Source: Marinospirillum insulare DSM 21763 (lineage in GTDB: Bacteria > Pseudomonadota > Gammaproteobacteria > Pseudomonadales > Halomonadaceae). Taken from it: 64,000 nt of DNA. The stretch covers positions 1-64,000 of the forward strand of contig NZ_JMLW01000007.1 of assembly GCF_000686905.1 (NCBI RefSeq), read 5' to 3'. Positions 51,224-61,078 of this stretch are shown in pieces. The translations under genes and the position numbers were made by a program. Numbering within the stretch: the stretch's first letter is position 1; every line of letters starts with the position of its first letter. The notes under the pieces were generated by a model, which did not search any database, was not told the DNA's origin, and saw nothing but the letters and a program-made list of their open reading frames with translations.

Positions 51224-52948
51224 TTAAAACTCTTCCCACTCATCGTCATCAGAACGCTTAGGTGCTGGAGGAGGAGTTAAACGGCGGGTAGGTGCAGGCT
51301 TACTTGCTGCAGCTTTAACGGGTCCACGCTTAGGCGCTACCAAAGGAGCTTTACGAGCAGCTTGTTTAGCAGCTGCTTTTTGTTCACCCTGCTGACCACT
51401 CACTTTAAACAAAGCAACGGCATCACTTAAAGCTTCCGACTGTTCTTCTAAAGACTCAGCCGCAGCTGCAGCTTCTTCAACTAGAGCGGCGTTTTGCTGG
51501 GTTACATCGTCCATCTGAATAACCGCTTGGTTAACCTGCTCTATGCCTTGGCTTTGTTCATCTGAAGCTGCAGAAATCTCACCCATTAAGTCGGTTACTC
51601 GCTTAACTGAGGTGACTATCTGCCCAATGGTTTCACCTGTTTCATGCACCAGTTTACTACCTAAGCTAACCGTCTCTACTGACTCGGTAATTAGCTCATT
51701 AATTTCTCTAGCTGCTGCTGCTGAACGCTGCGCTAAGGTACGCACCTCACCTGCAACTACCGCAAAACCACGACCTTGTTCACCGGCACGCGCTGCTTCA
51801 ACGGCTGCGTTTAGAGCCAAGATATTAGTTTGGAAAGCAATGCTATCAATTAGCGTAGTGATTTCTGCAATTTTGTTTGAGCTAGCACTAATCTCGCCCA
51901 TGGTGGCAACCACCTGCTTAGCACGCTCACCACCATCCGTTGCAACCACACTGGCTTCTTGCGAAAGCTGGTTAGCTTGGCGCGCATTATCAGCATTCTG
52001 ACGCACAGTAGAAGTCAGCTCTTCTAAGCTAGAGGCAGTCTCTTCTAAGCTAGAGGCCTGCTCTTCGGTACGTTGTGATAAATCAGAGTTACCTGCGGCA
52101 ATTTCACCTGCAGCAATGTTTATGGCACTCACCGATAATTTAATATCACCCACCAAGTCTTCAATTTTTTCAACAAACTGGTTGAAATGTGAGGTGAGCT
52201 GAGTAATTTCATCTTGGCCTTGCGTATTCAAACGTACCGTTAAATCACCATCGCCTGAACTAATTTCACGCATCGCACTGGCAGTTTCATTAATAGGTCG
52301 AATAATCGACTGGCCTATTAGCACACCCACCACCAGCATGATGGCTAAAATAACCAAGGCTGTACTACCTAAAGCAATTAGGCTGTCCATAAACATGGCG
52401 TCTATATCATCAACATACACGCCTGTTGCTAAAACCCACTGCCACTGAGTATTTAAACGTGCATAAGAAATTTTAGGTGAAGGCGCGTCGTTAGCTGTTC
52501 TAGCCCAGTAGTAGGGAACAGTTGCTGAGCCATTGCGCTTAGAACCCTCAATCATTGCCCGTACAAAATAATCTCCCTCGGTATCTTGAAGGTCGATTAG
52601 ATTGCGACCGCGTAAATCTGCACTAGGGTGAGCTAGGGTCAACCCCTCAGAATCAAAGACAAAAACATAGTCATCGTCTGGCCCATAAAGAATATCGATA
52701 ATTCTATCTAAGGCTTCTTGCTTGGCTACACGCTCGCTTAACTTGCCTTGCCTCACTTGCTTTTGGTAACCAGCAATAATGCTATCAGCCACATCGATGA
52801 TCTCAGTCACCTGGCTTAGTTTTTCAGCTTCCATATCGCTATATTGACGATTTAAAGCCAGCGCTAGAATACCTAGCATGCCTATCACAGCTAAAAGATT
52901 AACAATCCAAATGCGGTGATTTATTTTTAATTTTCGCAACAACATCAT
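51224..52948 (-). CDS. Methyl-accepting chemotaxis protein with single-Cache sensor
   Basis: 574 residues. Membrane helices at about 10-30 and 190-212 enclose an sCache_2 periplasmic domain (about 35-185; DDDYVFVFDSEGLTLAHPSA, QWQWVLATGVYVDDID). HAMP and a signalling domain follow (SIAFQTNILALNAAVEAARA, VAGEVRTLAQRSAAAA), then a Lys/Ala/Pro linker and the tether DDEWEEF. The signalling half is nearly the same as in the MCP at 46433, so the two probably arose by duplication with a swapped sensor. sCache_2 domains often bind small organic acids. It is the first gene of the che run. Confidence 0.94.
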   Translation of the reverse strand: MMLLRKLKINHRIWIVNLLAVIGMLGILALALNRQYSDMEAEKLSQVTEIIDVADSIIAGYQKQVRQGKLSERVAKQEALDRIIDILYGPDDDYVFVFDSEGLTLAHPSADLRGRNLIDLQDTEGDYFVRAMIEGSKRNGSATVPYYWARTANDAPSPKISYARLNTQWQWVLATGVYVDDIDAMFMDSLIALGSTALVILAIMLVVGVLIGQSIIRPINETASAMREISSGDGDLTVRLNTQGQDEITQLTSHFNQFVEKIEDLVGDIKLSVSAINIAAGEIAAGNSDLSQRTEEQASSLEETASSLEELTSTVRQNADNARQANQLSQEASVVATDGGERAKQVVATMGEISASSNKIAEITTLIDSIAFQTNILALNAAVEAARAGEQGRGFAVVAGEVRTLAQRSAAAAREINELITESVETVSLGSKLVHETGETIGQIVTSVKRVTDLMGEISAASDEQSQGIEQVNQAVIQMDDVTQQNAALVEEAAAAAESLEEQSEALSDAVALFKVSGQQGEQKAAAKQAARKAPLVAPKRGPVKAAASKPAPTRRLTPPPAPKRSDDDEWEEF

Positions 52949-53146
52949 TCCACTGGCCTCAAAATATAAAATATTACAGTCGGTGAATTACTTTCAAAAA
53001 CAATGCTTGCTTCTGACATGGTTGGATTATGCCTTTTTTTTTTAAACACTGCATTGAAAACACCTACCAAACGCTGGAAGAAAACTGAATAAAAAACTAT
53101 CCTAGCGGCTCTGCGGCAGTCTGCCACCTACATTAAGCCAGCGCAC

Positions 53147-53165
53147 TTAGGTTAAAATTACCTAA
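53147..53165. promoter_or_regulatory. Inverted repeat in the rnf promoter region
   Basis: TTAGGT-N7-ACCTAA with an AT-rich middle (TAAAATT), 24-42 bp before the rnfA start. It lies in the 240-bp gap that also holds the divergent che-side promoter. Possible operator; the regulator is unknown. Confidence 0.35.
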
Positions 53166-53188
53166 TTTAGTCGCTTAGAGCAGGATAA

Positions 53189-53770
53189 ATGACCGAATAC
53201 CTACTACTTCTCCTTAGCACAATTCTGGTAAACAACTTTGTTCTAGTGCAATTTCTTGGCTTGTGCCCTTTTATGGGAGTGTCGAACAAGCTCGACTCAG
53301 CCCTTGGCATGTCACTAGCAACCACTTTTGTGTTAACACTTTCCTCTGGTTTAAGCCACTTGGTTTATTACGGTCTTTTAGCACCACTAGAGCTAGAATA
53401 CCTGCGCACCCTTAGCTTTATTATTATGATTGCCGCCGTGGTGCAGTTTACAGAAATGGTGGTACATAAAACCTCGCCACTACTTTACCAAGTGCTAGGC
53501 ATTTTCTTACCCCTCATTACCACCAACTGCGCAGTACTTGGGGTTGCTTTGCTATCCATCAATAAAGAACAAACCTTTGTGGAGTCGATTCTTTACGGCC
53601 TAGGCGCTGGCCTAGGTTTTGCACTGGTTTTAGTTTGCTTTGCCGCCATGCGAGAACGCCTAGCCTTGGCAGATATTCCCAAGCCTTTCCAAGGCGCAGC
53701 CGTTGCTATGATAACCGCTGGCTTAATGTCTTTAGCTTTTATGGGCTTTACTGGCATGGTGCAGTTGTGA
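53189..53770 (+). CDS. rnfA: Rnf/Rsx electron transport complex subunit A
   Basis: A 193-residue inner-membrane protein with six hydrophobic helices. [19 protein letters not shown] and [21 protein letters not shown] carry the cysteines thought to bind a [2Fe-2S] centre with RnfE, in inverted topology to it. First gene of rnfABCDGE. The complex couples ferredoxin-NAD electron flow to ion movement and in E. coli keeps SoxR reduced. Confidence 0.96.
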   Translation: MTEYLLLLLSTILVNNFVLVQFLGLCPFMGVSNKLDSALGMSLATTFVLTLSSGLSHLVYYGLLAPLELEYLRTLSFIIMIAAVVQFTEMVVHKTSPLLYQVLGIFLPLITTNCAVLGVALLSINKEQTFVESILYGLGAGLGFALVLVCFAAMRERLALADIPKPFQGAAVAMITAGLMSLAFMGFTGMVQL

Positions 53771-53780
53771 GGGTGCAAAT

Positions 53781-54395
53781 TTGAGTTTAATCACCGCTAT
53801 CTTCGCTCTTAGCTTACTGGCCTTAATTATTGGCTTGTTATTGGGTTTTGCTCAAGTACGCTTTCATTTAGAAGGCGACCCGCTGGTTGAAAAAATAGAC
53901 CAACTCTTACCCCAAACCCAATGCGGCCAGTGTGGTCACCCAGGTTGCAAACCTTATGCAGAAGCCATAGCCGCAGGCGAAGCCATCAACCTTTGTCCAC
54001 CAGGGGGTGAAACCACCATTCAAGCCTTGGCAGATTTGCTTGGGCGTGACCCCTTACCCCTAGATGCAGAAGACACCAGCAGTAGTATTAAACGCGTTGC
54101 CTACATAAGAGAAGATGAATGCATTGGCTGCACTAAATGCATTCAAGCCTGCCCAGTCGATGCGATTCTTGGCGCTGCTAAGCAAATGCACACCGTTATA
54201 GCTGATGAATGCACTGGCTGCGATTTATGTGTAGAGCCCTGCCCTGTGGATTGCATAGATATGCTGCCTGTCACTAGCAACCAACCTAAAGACTGGCAAT
54301 GGCCAGCACCTTCAGGCCCACTTGCACCAGCAGCTAGCCGAATAATTACTACAGACCGAGCCACTGATCAGACAACTAGCCAGGAGGCTGTTTAA
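53781..54395 (+). CDS. rnfB: Rnf/Rsx complex subunit B (ferredoxin-like)
   Basis: 204 residues starting at TTG (GAGGG box seven bases before; no ATG or GTG in frame upstream). An N-terminal anchor helix is followed by a CGQCGHPGC cluster motif and two ferredoxin motifs, [12 protein letters not shown] and [12 protein letters not shown]. It takes electrons from ferredoxin into the membrane complex. Confidence 0.96.
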   Translation: MSLITAIFALSLLALIIGLLLGFAQVRFHLEGDPLVEKIDQLLPQTQCGQCGHPGCKPYAEAIAAGEAINLCPPGGETTIQALADLLGRDPLPLDAEDTSSSIKRVAYIREDECIGCTKCIQACPVDAILGAAKQMHTVIADECTGCDLCVEPCPVDCIDMLPVTSNQPKDWQWPAPSGPLAPAASRIITTDRATDQTTSQEAV

Positions 54396-54397
54396 GC

Positions 54398-56218
54398 ATG
54401 GCAACCACTTGGATAAAACGCACTTTTCATGGCGGCATTCACCCAGCTGAAAACAAACACCTATCTTCACTGGCTGAAGTTAGAGTTGCTGCGCTACCTA
54501 AACAAGTCGTACTTCCCTTGTCTAGTGGCAATGGCCCGGCACTTAAACCCTTGGTTGAGGTGGGCGACAGAGTAAAAACTGGTCAATTAATTGCTAGCTG
54601 CTCAAAAGGTTTTTCAGCCAATTTACATGCCAGTATTAGCGGTCAGGTAATAGCGCTAGAAGAACGCCCCCTAGTCCACCCTTCTGGCTTAAACGTGGCT
54701 AGCATTGTTATTACTAGCGATGGGCAGGACACGCCTTATCAGCATCCTGCCTATCCTCTTTGGCAAGAAGCCACCGATGAGCAGTTATTAGAGATGATTC
54801 AACAAGCTGGATTAGTCGGCTTAGGTGGTGCAGGTTTTCCTACGAGTGTCAAAATTAACGGGGCTTATCAGCAAGGCATTAAAACTTTAATTATTAATGC
54901 TGCAGAATGCGAACCTTACATTACCGCCGATGATCTTCTCATTCAAACGCAAGCTAAAGCACTCTTAGATGGCATTGCCATTTTACAGCGCTTACTTAAA
55001 CCTCAAGCTATCTTGCTAGGTATAGAAGACAACAAACCTGAAGCCCTCGCTGCTTTAGAAACTGCCTTAAGTGAACACCCACTAAAAGCAGCACTAGAAA
55101 TAGGTGTACTGCCAACCCGCTACCCTTCGGGCGGTGAAAAGCAACTTATACAACTCCTCACTGGGCAAGAGGTTCCCAGCGGTAAAATCCCTCTAGATCT
55201 AGGCGTGCTCTGTCATAACGTAGGCACTATTTATGCGCTTAATGCTGCCGTTACACTTGGGCAACCTTTAATTCAACGCCTAGTAACCGTCACCGGACAA
55301 GCCGTTAGCCAGCCGGGGAATTACTGGGTAAGACTAGGTACACCTATTCAAGATTTGCTAGATGAAGCAGGTATTAAAGAAACCAGCAGCAAAAAAGCTC
55401 AACGCTTAATTGTGGGTGGCCCCATGATGGGCTTTACTTTGGATAGCAGCGACTACTCGATAACTAAAAGTGTTAACTGCCTTCTACTGCCCACAGAAAA
55501 AGAACTTCCTCTGCCTGGAGTAGAACAGCCTTGCATACGTTGTGGTCAGTGTGAACTAGCTTGTCCTGCACAGCTATTACCCCAGCAGCTTTATTTTTAT
55601 TCGGCTAACCAAGCCTATGAACAAGCAGCTGATCAGCAATTATTTGATTGCATAGAATGCGGTGCTTGTGCCTGGGTCTGCCCTAGTGAGATTCCGCTGG
55701 TACAATATTACCGCCATGCCAAGGCAGAATTAAGGCAAATGCAGGCAGAAGCGATAAAAGCAGAACAAGCTAAACAACGCTTTGAAGCACGTAACGCACG
55801 ACTAGAACAAGAAAAGCTGGATAGAGAAGCTAAGCGCCTAGCTAGAGCAGAAGCCGCTGCTCGTATGGCTGCAGCAAAAAAAGCTGCTGCTGAAAAAGAA
55901 GCGACTGAAACAGAGGCAAGTCAGCAGACTAGCCAACAAACTAGTCAGGCAACGGCTAGCAAAGCACAAGCCACCCAAGCCCCAAAAGCAGTAGCCAACA
56001 ACACTGCTTTATTGAAGCAACTTAAAACAGCCAAAGCAGCGGCTAGTGTCGCGGTTAGAAAAGCTGAAAAAACACTCAGCAACCTAGAAGTTAACCCCGA
56101 TGCGACACCCGAACAAATGAACAAGCAGCGAGAGATGATAGACAAAGCCAAAGAACAGCTTGCCAAGGCTGAAGCCAAACTAGCCGAAGCAAACAGTTTG
56201 CAGGAAACCACTCAATGA
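54398..56218 (+). CDS. rnfC: Rnf/Rsx complex subunit C
   Basis: 606 residues. NADH/FMN-binding region with GLVGLGGAGFPTSVK, followed by two [4Fe-4S] motifs (CIRCGQCELACP and CIECGACAWVCPSEIP). The C-terminal about 170 residues are a Lys/Ala/Glu-rich helical extension, as in other gammaproteobacterial RnfC. It is the peripheral entry or exit point for NADH electrons. It overlaps rnfD by four bases. Confidence 0.96.
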   Translation: MATTWIKRTFHGGIHPAENKHLSSLAEVRVAALPKQVVLPLSSGNGPALKPLVEVGDRVKTGQLIASCSKGFSANLHASISGQVIALEERPLVHPSGLNVASIVITSDGQDTPYQHPAYPLWQEATDEQLLEMIQQAGLVGLGGAGFPTSVKINGAYQQGIKTLIINAAECEPYITADDLLIQTQAKALLDGIAILQRLLKPQAILLGIEDNKPEALAALETALSEHPLKAALEIGVLPTRYPSGGEKQLIQLLTGQEVPSGKIPLDLGVLCHNVGTIYALNAAVTLGQPLIQRLVTVTGQAVSQPGNYWVRLGTPIQDLLDEAGIKETSSKKAQRLIVGGPMMGFTLDSSDYSITKSVNCLLLPTEKELPLPGVEQPCIRCGQCELACPAQLLPQQLYFYSANQAYEQAADQQLFDCIECGACAWVCPSEIPLVQYYRHAKAELRQMQAEAIKAEQAKQRFEARNARLEQEKLDREAKRLARAEAAARMAAAKKAAAEKEATETEASQQTSQQTSQATASKAQATQAPKAVANNTALLKQLKTAKAAASVAVRKAEKTLSNLEVNPDATPEQMNKQREMIDKAKEQLAKAEAKLAEANSLQETTQ

Positions 56219-57270
56219 CCCGTATTCTACTTAGCTCCCCCCACGCTCACGGTAAAAGCAGCACCAGCAGGGTGATGCAACAGGTGATTCTTGCTTGCTT
56301 GCCGGGCATCGTTGCGCTGACCTACTTTTTTGGGCCAGGCATATTGGTTAACCTCTTGCTAACCACTGGCAGTGCTCTACTTGCAGAAGCTAGCGTTTTA
56401 AAGTTAAGAAAGCGTAACCTAGCCCCTTTACAAGACTATTCAGCAATTTTAACTGGGGTACTTTTAGGTGTTTGCCTGCCTGCCAGTGCCCCTTGGTGGA
56501 TCCCCGTGAGCGGTGCGCTGTTTGCCATGCTAGCTGCCAAACACCTGTTTGGTGGGCTAGGCCAAAACCCTTTTAACCCTGCCATGGCTGCCTATGCCTT
56601 TTTGTTGATTAGCTTTCCTGTGCCCATGACACTCTGGCCTATGGCCGCTACTGCCGATCAACTGAGTTGGTTTAACAGCCTGCAAGGGGTAGATTCTCAA
56701 ACGGGTGCCACGGCCTTAGATGCTTGGCGCAATAAAGGCCCGCAAATGGCCAGTGAGTTTTGGCGAGCCACCCAAAGCCTAAGTCCTTTAAAACCTCTAC
56801 ATCCAGCCATGCTTCAAGCTTCAACCTACATTGCATTGGCTTGGCTAGTGGGTGGTGCTTACCTTATTTATAAACGCATTATTAACTGGCAATTACCCTT
56901 AGTATTTTTAGCCACTCTTTTGGTTTACAGTGCTTTTTTATGGGGTATTGATAGCAGCCATTACGCGCCGCCTTGGTTACATTTTGCTGCTGGGTCAGCG
57001 GTCTTTGCTGCTTTTTTTATAATTACCGATCCAGTTAGCTGTGCGACCAGTGTCAAAGGTCGTATTTTTTTTGCTTTAGGCGTGGGCCTATTAGTTATTA
57101 GCATTCGTACCTGGGGTAGTTACCCAGATGGCGTGGCCTTTTCGGTACTTTTAATGAACTTTGCCGCACCAGCTTTAGACTACTTCACCCGCCCCAGAGT
57201 TTATGGGCATAACAAACCACAGAGCGGTATGGGTTCAGGGAGCAAAAAAGGGGAGCAAAAAAATGACTGA
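56215..57270 (+). CDS. rnfD: Rnf/Rsx complex subunit D
   Basis: A 351-residue membrane protein related to NqrB, with about nine hydrophobic segments. GGLGQNPFNPAMAAYAFLLI is typical, and DSQTGATALD carries the threonine that holds covalent FMN (SGAT/TGAT motif). Fourth gene of the operon. rnfG starts inside its end. Confidence 0.95.
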   Translation: MTRILLSSPHAHGKSSTSRVMQQVILACLPGIVALTYFFGPGILVNLLLTTGSALLAEASVLKLRKRNLAPLQDYSAILTGVLLGVCLPASAPWWIPVSGALFAMLAAKHLFGGLGQNPFNPAMAAYAFLLISFPVPMTLWPMAATADQLSWFNSLQGVDSQTGATALDAWRNKGPQMASEFWRATQSLSPLKPLHPAMLQASTYIALAWLVGGAYLIYKRIINWQLPLVFLATLLVYSAFLWGIDSSHYAPPWLHFAAGSAVFAAFFIITDPVSCATSVKGRIFFALGVGLLVISIRTWGSYPDGVAFSVLLMNFAAPALDYFTRPRVYGHNKPQSGMGSGSKKGEQKND

Positions 57271-57943
57271 TTCTAGCCCTAACCCCAATTCAGCACCCAG
57301 CTATAAATCTAGCCTTACGCAAAGCGTGATTGGCCTAGTCATTTTTGCCGTAATTACCGCTGGTGTGGTTAGCTTTACTCGCCTTATGACCGCAGAACGC
57401 ATCCATAAAAACCAGGCACTAGCTGAGGCTAAAGTTCTTTATAGCCTAGCGCCAACCGATCAATACGAATTAAACCTAGATCAGCCTTTAACCCTACCAG
57501 CCGCACCAGAACTAGGGCATAACCAACCGTTTACTGCCCACCTAGCGACTCAAAAGGGTCAGCCAGCACTGATTATTCTGCCTCTCACGGCTAAAGATGG
57601 TTACACAGGTGATATCAACCTACTTGTGGCAATGAACCTGCAAGGTGAAATTAAAGGTGTGAGTGTTGTTAGTCACCGTGAAACTCCAGGGCTAGGTGAT
57701 CGTATTGAAGAACGTAAATCTGACTGGCTAAAACAGTTTGCTGGCAAAAGTTTGACCAATCCTACAATTAGCGATTGGGCAGTAAAAAAAGACGGTGGCG
57801 AGTTTGATCAGTTCACCGGGGCAACTATTACCCCCAGAGCCGTGGTTAACGTTATTAAGCGCAGCCTGCTTTGGCAGCAAAACCAAGCTTGGCAAGAAGA
57901 AATTCCACTAGGCCTAGAAGCAGAAGTAGGAGCAGAAGAATGA
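57263..57943 (+). CDS. rnfG: Rnf/Rsx complex subunit G
   Basis: 226 residues. One N-terminal helix (about 20-38) anchors a periplasmic FMN-binding domain; the covalent flavin threonine is in [32 protein letters not shown] is typical. I chose ATG 57263, which overlaps the rnfD stop by eight bases and has GGGGAG before it, instead of a start 60 bases earlier inside rnfD. Confidence 0.95.
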   Translation: MTDSSPNPNSAPSYKSSLTQSVIGLVIFAVITAGVVSFTRLMTAERIHKNQALAEAKVLYSLAPTDQYELNLDQPLTLPAAPELGHNQPFTAHLATQKGQPALIILPLTAKDGYTGDINLLVAMNLQGEIKGVSVVSHRETPGLGDRIEERKSDWLKQFAGKSLTNPTISDWAVKKDGGEFDQFTGATITPRAVVNVIKRSLLWQQNQAWQEEIPLGLEAEVGAEE

Positions 57944-58653
57944 GTGATTCGGCAGCCAGCGTTGATTATCGCAAAATTACCCTAGATGGCTTATGGCACA
58001 ACAACCCTGCCCTAGTGCAACTCTTAGGGCTTTGTCCACTTTTAGCCGTTACCGGTACAGTGACTAATGCTTTAGGTTTAGGTTTAGCAACCCTGCTGGT
58101 ACTACTTGGTTCAAGCTTTTCTGTCTCGCTGATTCGTAACCATGTTCCTGCTAGCGTGCGCCTCCCTGCTTTTGTGATGATTATTGCTTCTTTTGTGACC
58201 TGTGCAGAGCTGTTAATGCAAGCCTTCACCTACGAGCTTTATCTAATTTTAGGTATTTTTATTCCACTTATCGTAACCAACTGCGCCATTTTAGGCCGTG
58301 CCGATGCTTTTGCCTCTAAACATTCACCCTTAGCTGCACTGATAGATGCACTGATGGTCGGCCTAGGTTTTGCGCTAGTATTAATTTTATTAGGTGCTTT
58401 GCGAGAACTTTTTGGACAGGGCACCCTCTTTAGTGGTATGGATTTACTCTTTGGCCCCCTAGCCGCTAACTGGCAAATTACCTTTTTTACTGACTTCCAA
58501 GTATTAATTTTAATGCTGCCACCAGGTGCGTTTTTTGGTATGGGGCTGATTATTGCAGGTAAAAACCTGCTAGATAACCACCTAAAGGAACGCCAAAAAC
58601 CACAAATAATTACTAGCGACAAAACCAGTCGGCGAGTACGTGTGACTAATTAA
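57940..58653 (+). CDS. rnfE: Rnf/Rsx complex subunit E
   Basis: A 237-residue membrane protein related to RnfA and Nqr[22 protein letters not shown] and [25 protein letters not shown] (the latter in two parts of the helix-loop) carry the paired cysteines. Start ATG 57940 overlaps the rnfG stop (ATGA). Last subunit gene; nth follows 2 bp later. Confidence 0.95.
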   Translation: MSDSAASVDYRKITLDGLWHNNPALVQLLGLCPLLAVTGTVTNALGLGLATLLVLLGSSFSVSLIRNHVPASVRLPAFVMIIASFVTCAELLMQAFTYELYLILGIFIPLIVTNCAILGRADAFASKHSPLAALIDALMVGLGFALVLILLGALRELFGQGTLFSGMDLLFGPLAANWQITFFTDFQVLILMLPPGAFFGMGLIIAGKNLLDNHLKERQKPQIITSDKTSRRVRVTN

Positions 58654-58655
58654 AC

Positions 58656-59288
58656 ATGAATAAAGACAAACGTTACCAAATTTTTAGCCGTTTAAGGGAA
58701 GCTAACCCCAACCCAACCACTGAGCTTAACTGGAGTAATAATTTTGAACTCCTTGCAGCGGTACTTCTTTCGGCACAAGCCACCGATGTAGGGGTAAACA
58801 AAGCCACTGATAAACTTTTCCCTGTTGCTAATACCCCCCAAGCCATTATTGATTTAGGCTTGGAAGGCTTAAAAAGTTACATAAAAACCATTGGCCTGTT
58901 TAATACCAAAGCCACCAACCTAATGAAAACCTGCCATATTTTGGTAGATAAACACGGCGGAGAAGTGCCTGCCACGCGCAAAGCATTGGAAGCCCTACCC
59001 GGTGTCGGCCGAAAAACCGCCAATGTGGTGTTAAATACTGCCTTTGGTCAGCCCACCATAGCCGTTGATACGCATATTTTCCGCGTTAGTAACCGTACTG
59101 GCATAGCCAAGGGTAAAGACGTAGATGAAGTTGAGCAAAAACTACTTCGCCATGTACCTGCTGAGTTTAAAAAAGACATTCACCATTGGCTTATTTTGCA
59201 TGGGCGTTATACCTGTGTGGCGCGCAAACCCCGCTGCCTTAGTTGTATAATTGAAGATCTATGTGAATTTAAAGAAAAAACTGAGTAA
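58656..59288 (+). CDS. nth: Endonuclease III
   Basis: A 210-residue DNA glycosylase/AP lyase for oxidised pyrimidines. Helix-hairpin-helix LPGVGRKTANVVL holds the catalytic lysine, and AVDTHIFRVSNRTG the aspartate. The [4Fe-4S] site is C-x6-C-x2-C-x5-C in the last 25 residues (CVARKPRCLSC and LCEF). It is in the rnf operon, as in E. coli (rsxABCDGE-nth). Confidence 0.98.
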   Translation: MNKDKRYQIFSRLREANPNPTTELNWSNNFELLAAVLLSAQATDVGVNKATDKLFPVANTPQAIIDLGLEGLKSYIKTIGLFNTKATNLMKTCHILVDKHGGEVPATRKALEALPGVGRKTANVVLNTAFGQPTIAVDTHIFRVSNRTGIAKGKDVDEVEQKLLRHVPAEFKKDIHHWLILHGRYTCVARKPRCLSCIIEDLCEFKEKTE

Positions 59289-59328
59289 GATAATGCCAAT
59301 AATAAACATCTAATACTTGAGGTTTACT

Positions 59329-60024
59329 GTGACCAAACTTGCTACTGCCAGACGTTCTGGTGCAATCACCACTGAAGAAGTACTGATTATTCTTTGCCAC
59401 TCAGTTAATGAAGTATTAAACAATGCTGGTAACCCTGGTGTTGAATACTCGCCTATGGTTCAAAAAATCAACAAAACCTGCCTACGTCCAGATATCGGCT
59501 GTTTTGTGCTCTTTGATGGTGGTTTTTCAGGCCTAGTGATTATCAACTTCACTGCAGAGTCAGCGATGGAAATTTACCGTAGTTACCTGTTGAGCATGGG
59601 CATGCCAGAAAATGAGCTAGCCCTTTTTCATACTGCCGATGAAGTAGGTAACGTGATGGGCGAAATCATGAACCAAATTGTGGGTGACTTTACTAATAAA
59701 ATTCGCCACCAATTAAAAACCTCCATCACCCAAAGCCAACCTAAGATGATGGCGATTAACAAACAGGTACAAATTTCTGTTAACACCACGCTAGACCAAC
59801 CCCAGTCACGTCGTGTTACCTTTAATACAGCACAAAATAATATTTTTTATCTAGAGCTATCCATGGATAAAACTGAATTTATTAAACTGCACGACTTTGA
59901 CGAAGCCGAATTAGAAAACCCTGATGATATTCTTGCTAGCACTAAGCGCCAAACGAACCAACCCAGCAGCGATAGCTCATCAAACACTCAACACGATGAC
60001 CTAATGAACGACCTAGGCATCTAA
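59329..60024 (+). CDS. DUF3334 protein with CheX/CheC-like domain
   Basis: 231 residues. The middle (about 30-170) looks like a CheX-type fold: SGLVIINFTAESAMEIYRSY, then DEVGNVMGEIMNQIVGDF, where ExxN matches the active-site helix of CheC/CheX phosphatases. The C-terminus is hydrophilic (Gln/Ser/Asn-rich) and ends DDLMNDLGI. I recall such proteins in Vibrio and Pseudomonas under DUF3334, without known function. Dephosphorylation of a CheY-type protein is possible (inference). Start GTG 59329 is chosen because TTGAGG at 59317-59322 acts as its SD. Confidence 0.75.
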   Translation: MTKLATARRSGAITTEEVLIILCHSVNEVLNNAGNPGVEYSPMVQKINKTCLRPDIGCFVLFDGGFSGLVIINFTAESAMEIYRSYLLSMGMPENELALFHTADEVGNVMGEIMNQIVGDFTNKIRHQLKTSITQSQPKMMAINKQVQISVNTTLDQPQSRRVTFNTAQNNIFYLELSMDKTEFIKLHDFDEAELENPDDILASTKRQTNQPSSDSSSNTQHDDLMNDLGI

Positions 60025-60058
60025 TTAGCAAACAGTAATTTTTTAAGGAACACACAGC

Positions 60059-61060
60059 ATGGCAACGGCATTTGGTACAGTTTTTATGCCTGAAATGGCA
60101 ATCACTTGGTTTGATGGCAAGAACTGGAGCCCAGTAGAAATGGTACCCAGCGATCGCCTAACGCTTCATCCTGGCGCTCATGTGCTTCACTATTCCAGCA
60201 CCTGCTTTGAAGGCTTAAAAGCTTTTCGCCATGCAGACGGTTCGGTCAATATCTTTCGTATGGACAAAAACCTAGAGCGTATGGCACAAAGTTCACGCCT
60301 ACTAACTCTACCCGAGCTAGACCTTAAAATAGCAGCAGACATGATTAAACAAACCGCTGCTCGTTTTGCTGATGAAGTTCCTGCACCCCCTGGTTCTCTT
60401 TATATTCGTCCCACCCATATCGGTACTGAAGCTGCCGTTGGCAAGGCCGCAGCACCCTCAGAAACCTCTTGCTTTTATGTATTAGTTAGCCCAGTGGGTG
60501 ACTATTTTGCAGGTGGCGATCAAGCACTTCGCTTGTTATTAGAAGAAAACGGTATGCGTTGTGCACCTCACATGGGCATGATTAAAAGCGGTGGTAACTA
60601 CGCCAGTGCATTACAACCCATTATGAAAGCTAAACAAGAAGTCCAAGCTGACCAGGTGCTTTTTTGCCCTAATGGCGATGTACAAGAAACCGGAGCTGCT
60701 AACTTTTTGCTGATTGATGGCAATGAAATTATTACTAAAGCCTTAGATGAAAGCTTTTTGCATGGTGTAACTCGCGATACCATTTTAACCCTAGCTAAAG
60801 ACTTAGGTATGCAAGTGTCTGAACGCCAGCTAACGGTGACCGAACTACTAGAACGTGCCGCCAAGCCTGGCTGTGAAGCTGCTCTTTCAGGTACTGCTGC
60901 TGTTCTTACCCCCGTTGGCACACTGATTCATAACGGCAAAGAATACCCTGTAGGTAACGGCGGTATAGGCCAAACCGTAGTGAAACTACGCCAAACCCTC
61001 AACGCTATTCAGTGGGGTGAGGCAGAAGATAAACACGGCTGGTTAGAGCGCGTTAATTAG
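60059..61060 (+). CDS. ilvE: Branched-chain amino acid aminotransferase
   Basis: A 333-residue fold-type IV PLP enzyme. HYSSTCFEGLKAFRHADGS, the Schiff-base lysine in MGMIKSGGNYASAL and QETGAANFLLIDGNEI are typical. It transfers the amino group of valine, leucine and isoleucine to 2-oxoglutarate. AAGGAA precedes the ATG. It is convergent with the YkuD gene, 18 bp apart. Confidence 0.95.
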   Translation: MATAFGTVFMPEMAITWFDGKNWSPVEMVPSDRLTLHPGAHVLHYSSTCFEGLKAFRHADGSVNIFRMDKNLERMAQSSRLLTLPELDLKIAADMIKQTAARFADEVPAPPGSLYIRPTHIGTEAAVGKAAAPSETSCFYVLVSPVGDYFAGGDQALRLLLEENGMRCAPHMGMIKSGGNYASALQPIMKAKQEVQADQVLFCPNGDVQETGAANFLLIDGNEIITKALDESFLHGVTRDTILTLAKDLGMQVSERQLTVTELLERAAKPGCEAALSGTAAVLTPVGTLIHNGKEYPVGNGGIGQTVVKLRQTLNAIQWGEAEDKHGWLERVN

Positions 61061-61078
61061 CCTCTATTTAACTAATAA

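Noticed and set aside
46433-52948. Identical MCP signalling halves as a recombination-prone repeat or assembly artefact
   Set aside because: The two copies differ at many codons and have different sensor domains and linkers, so they are old paralogues.
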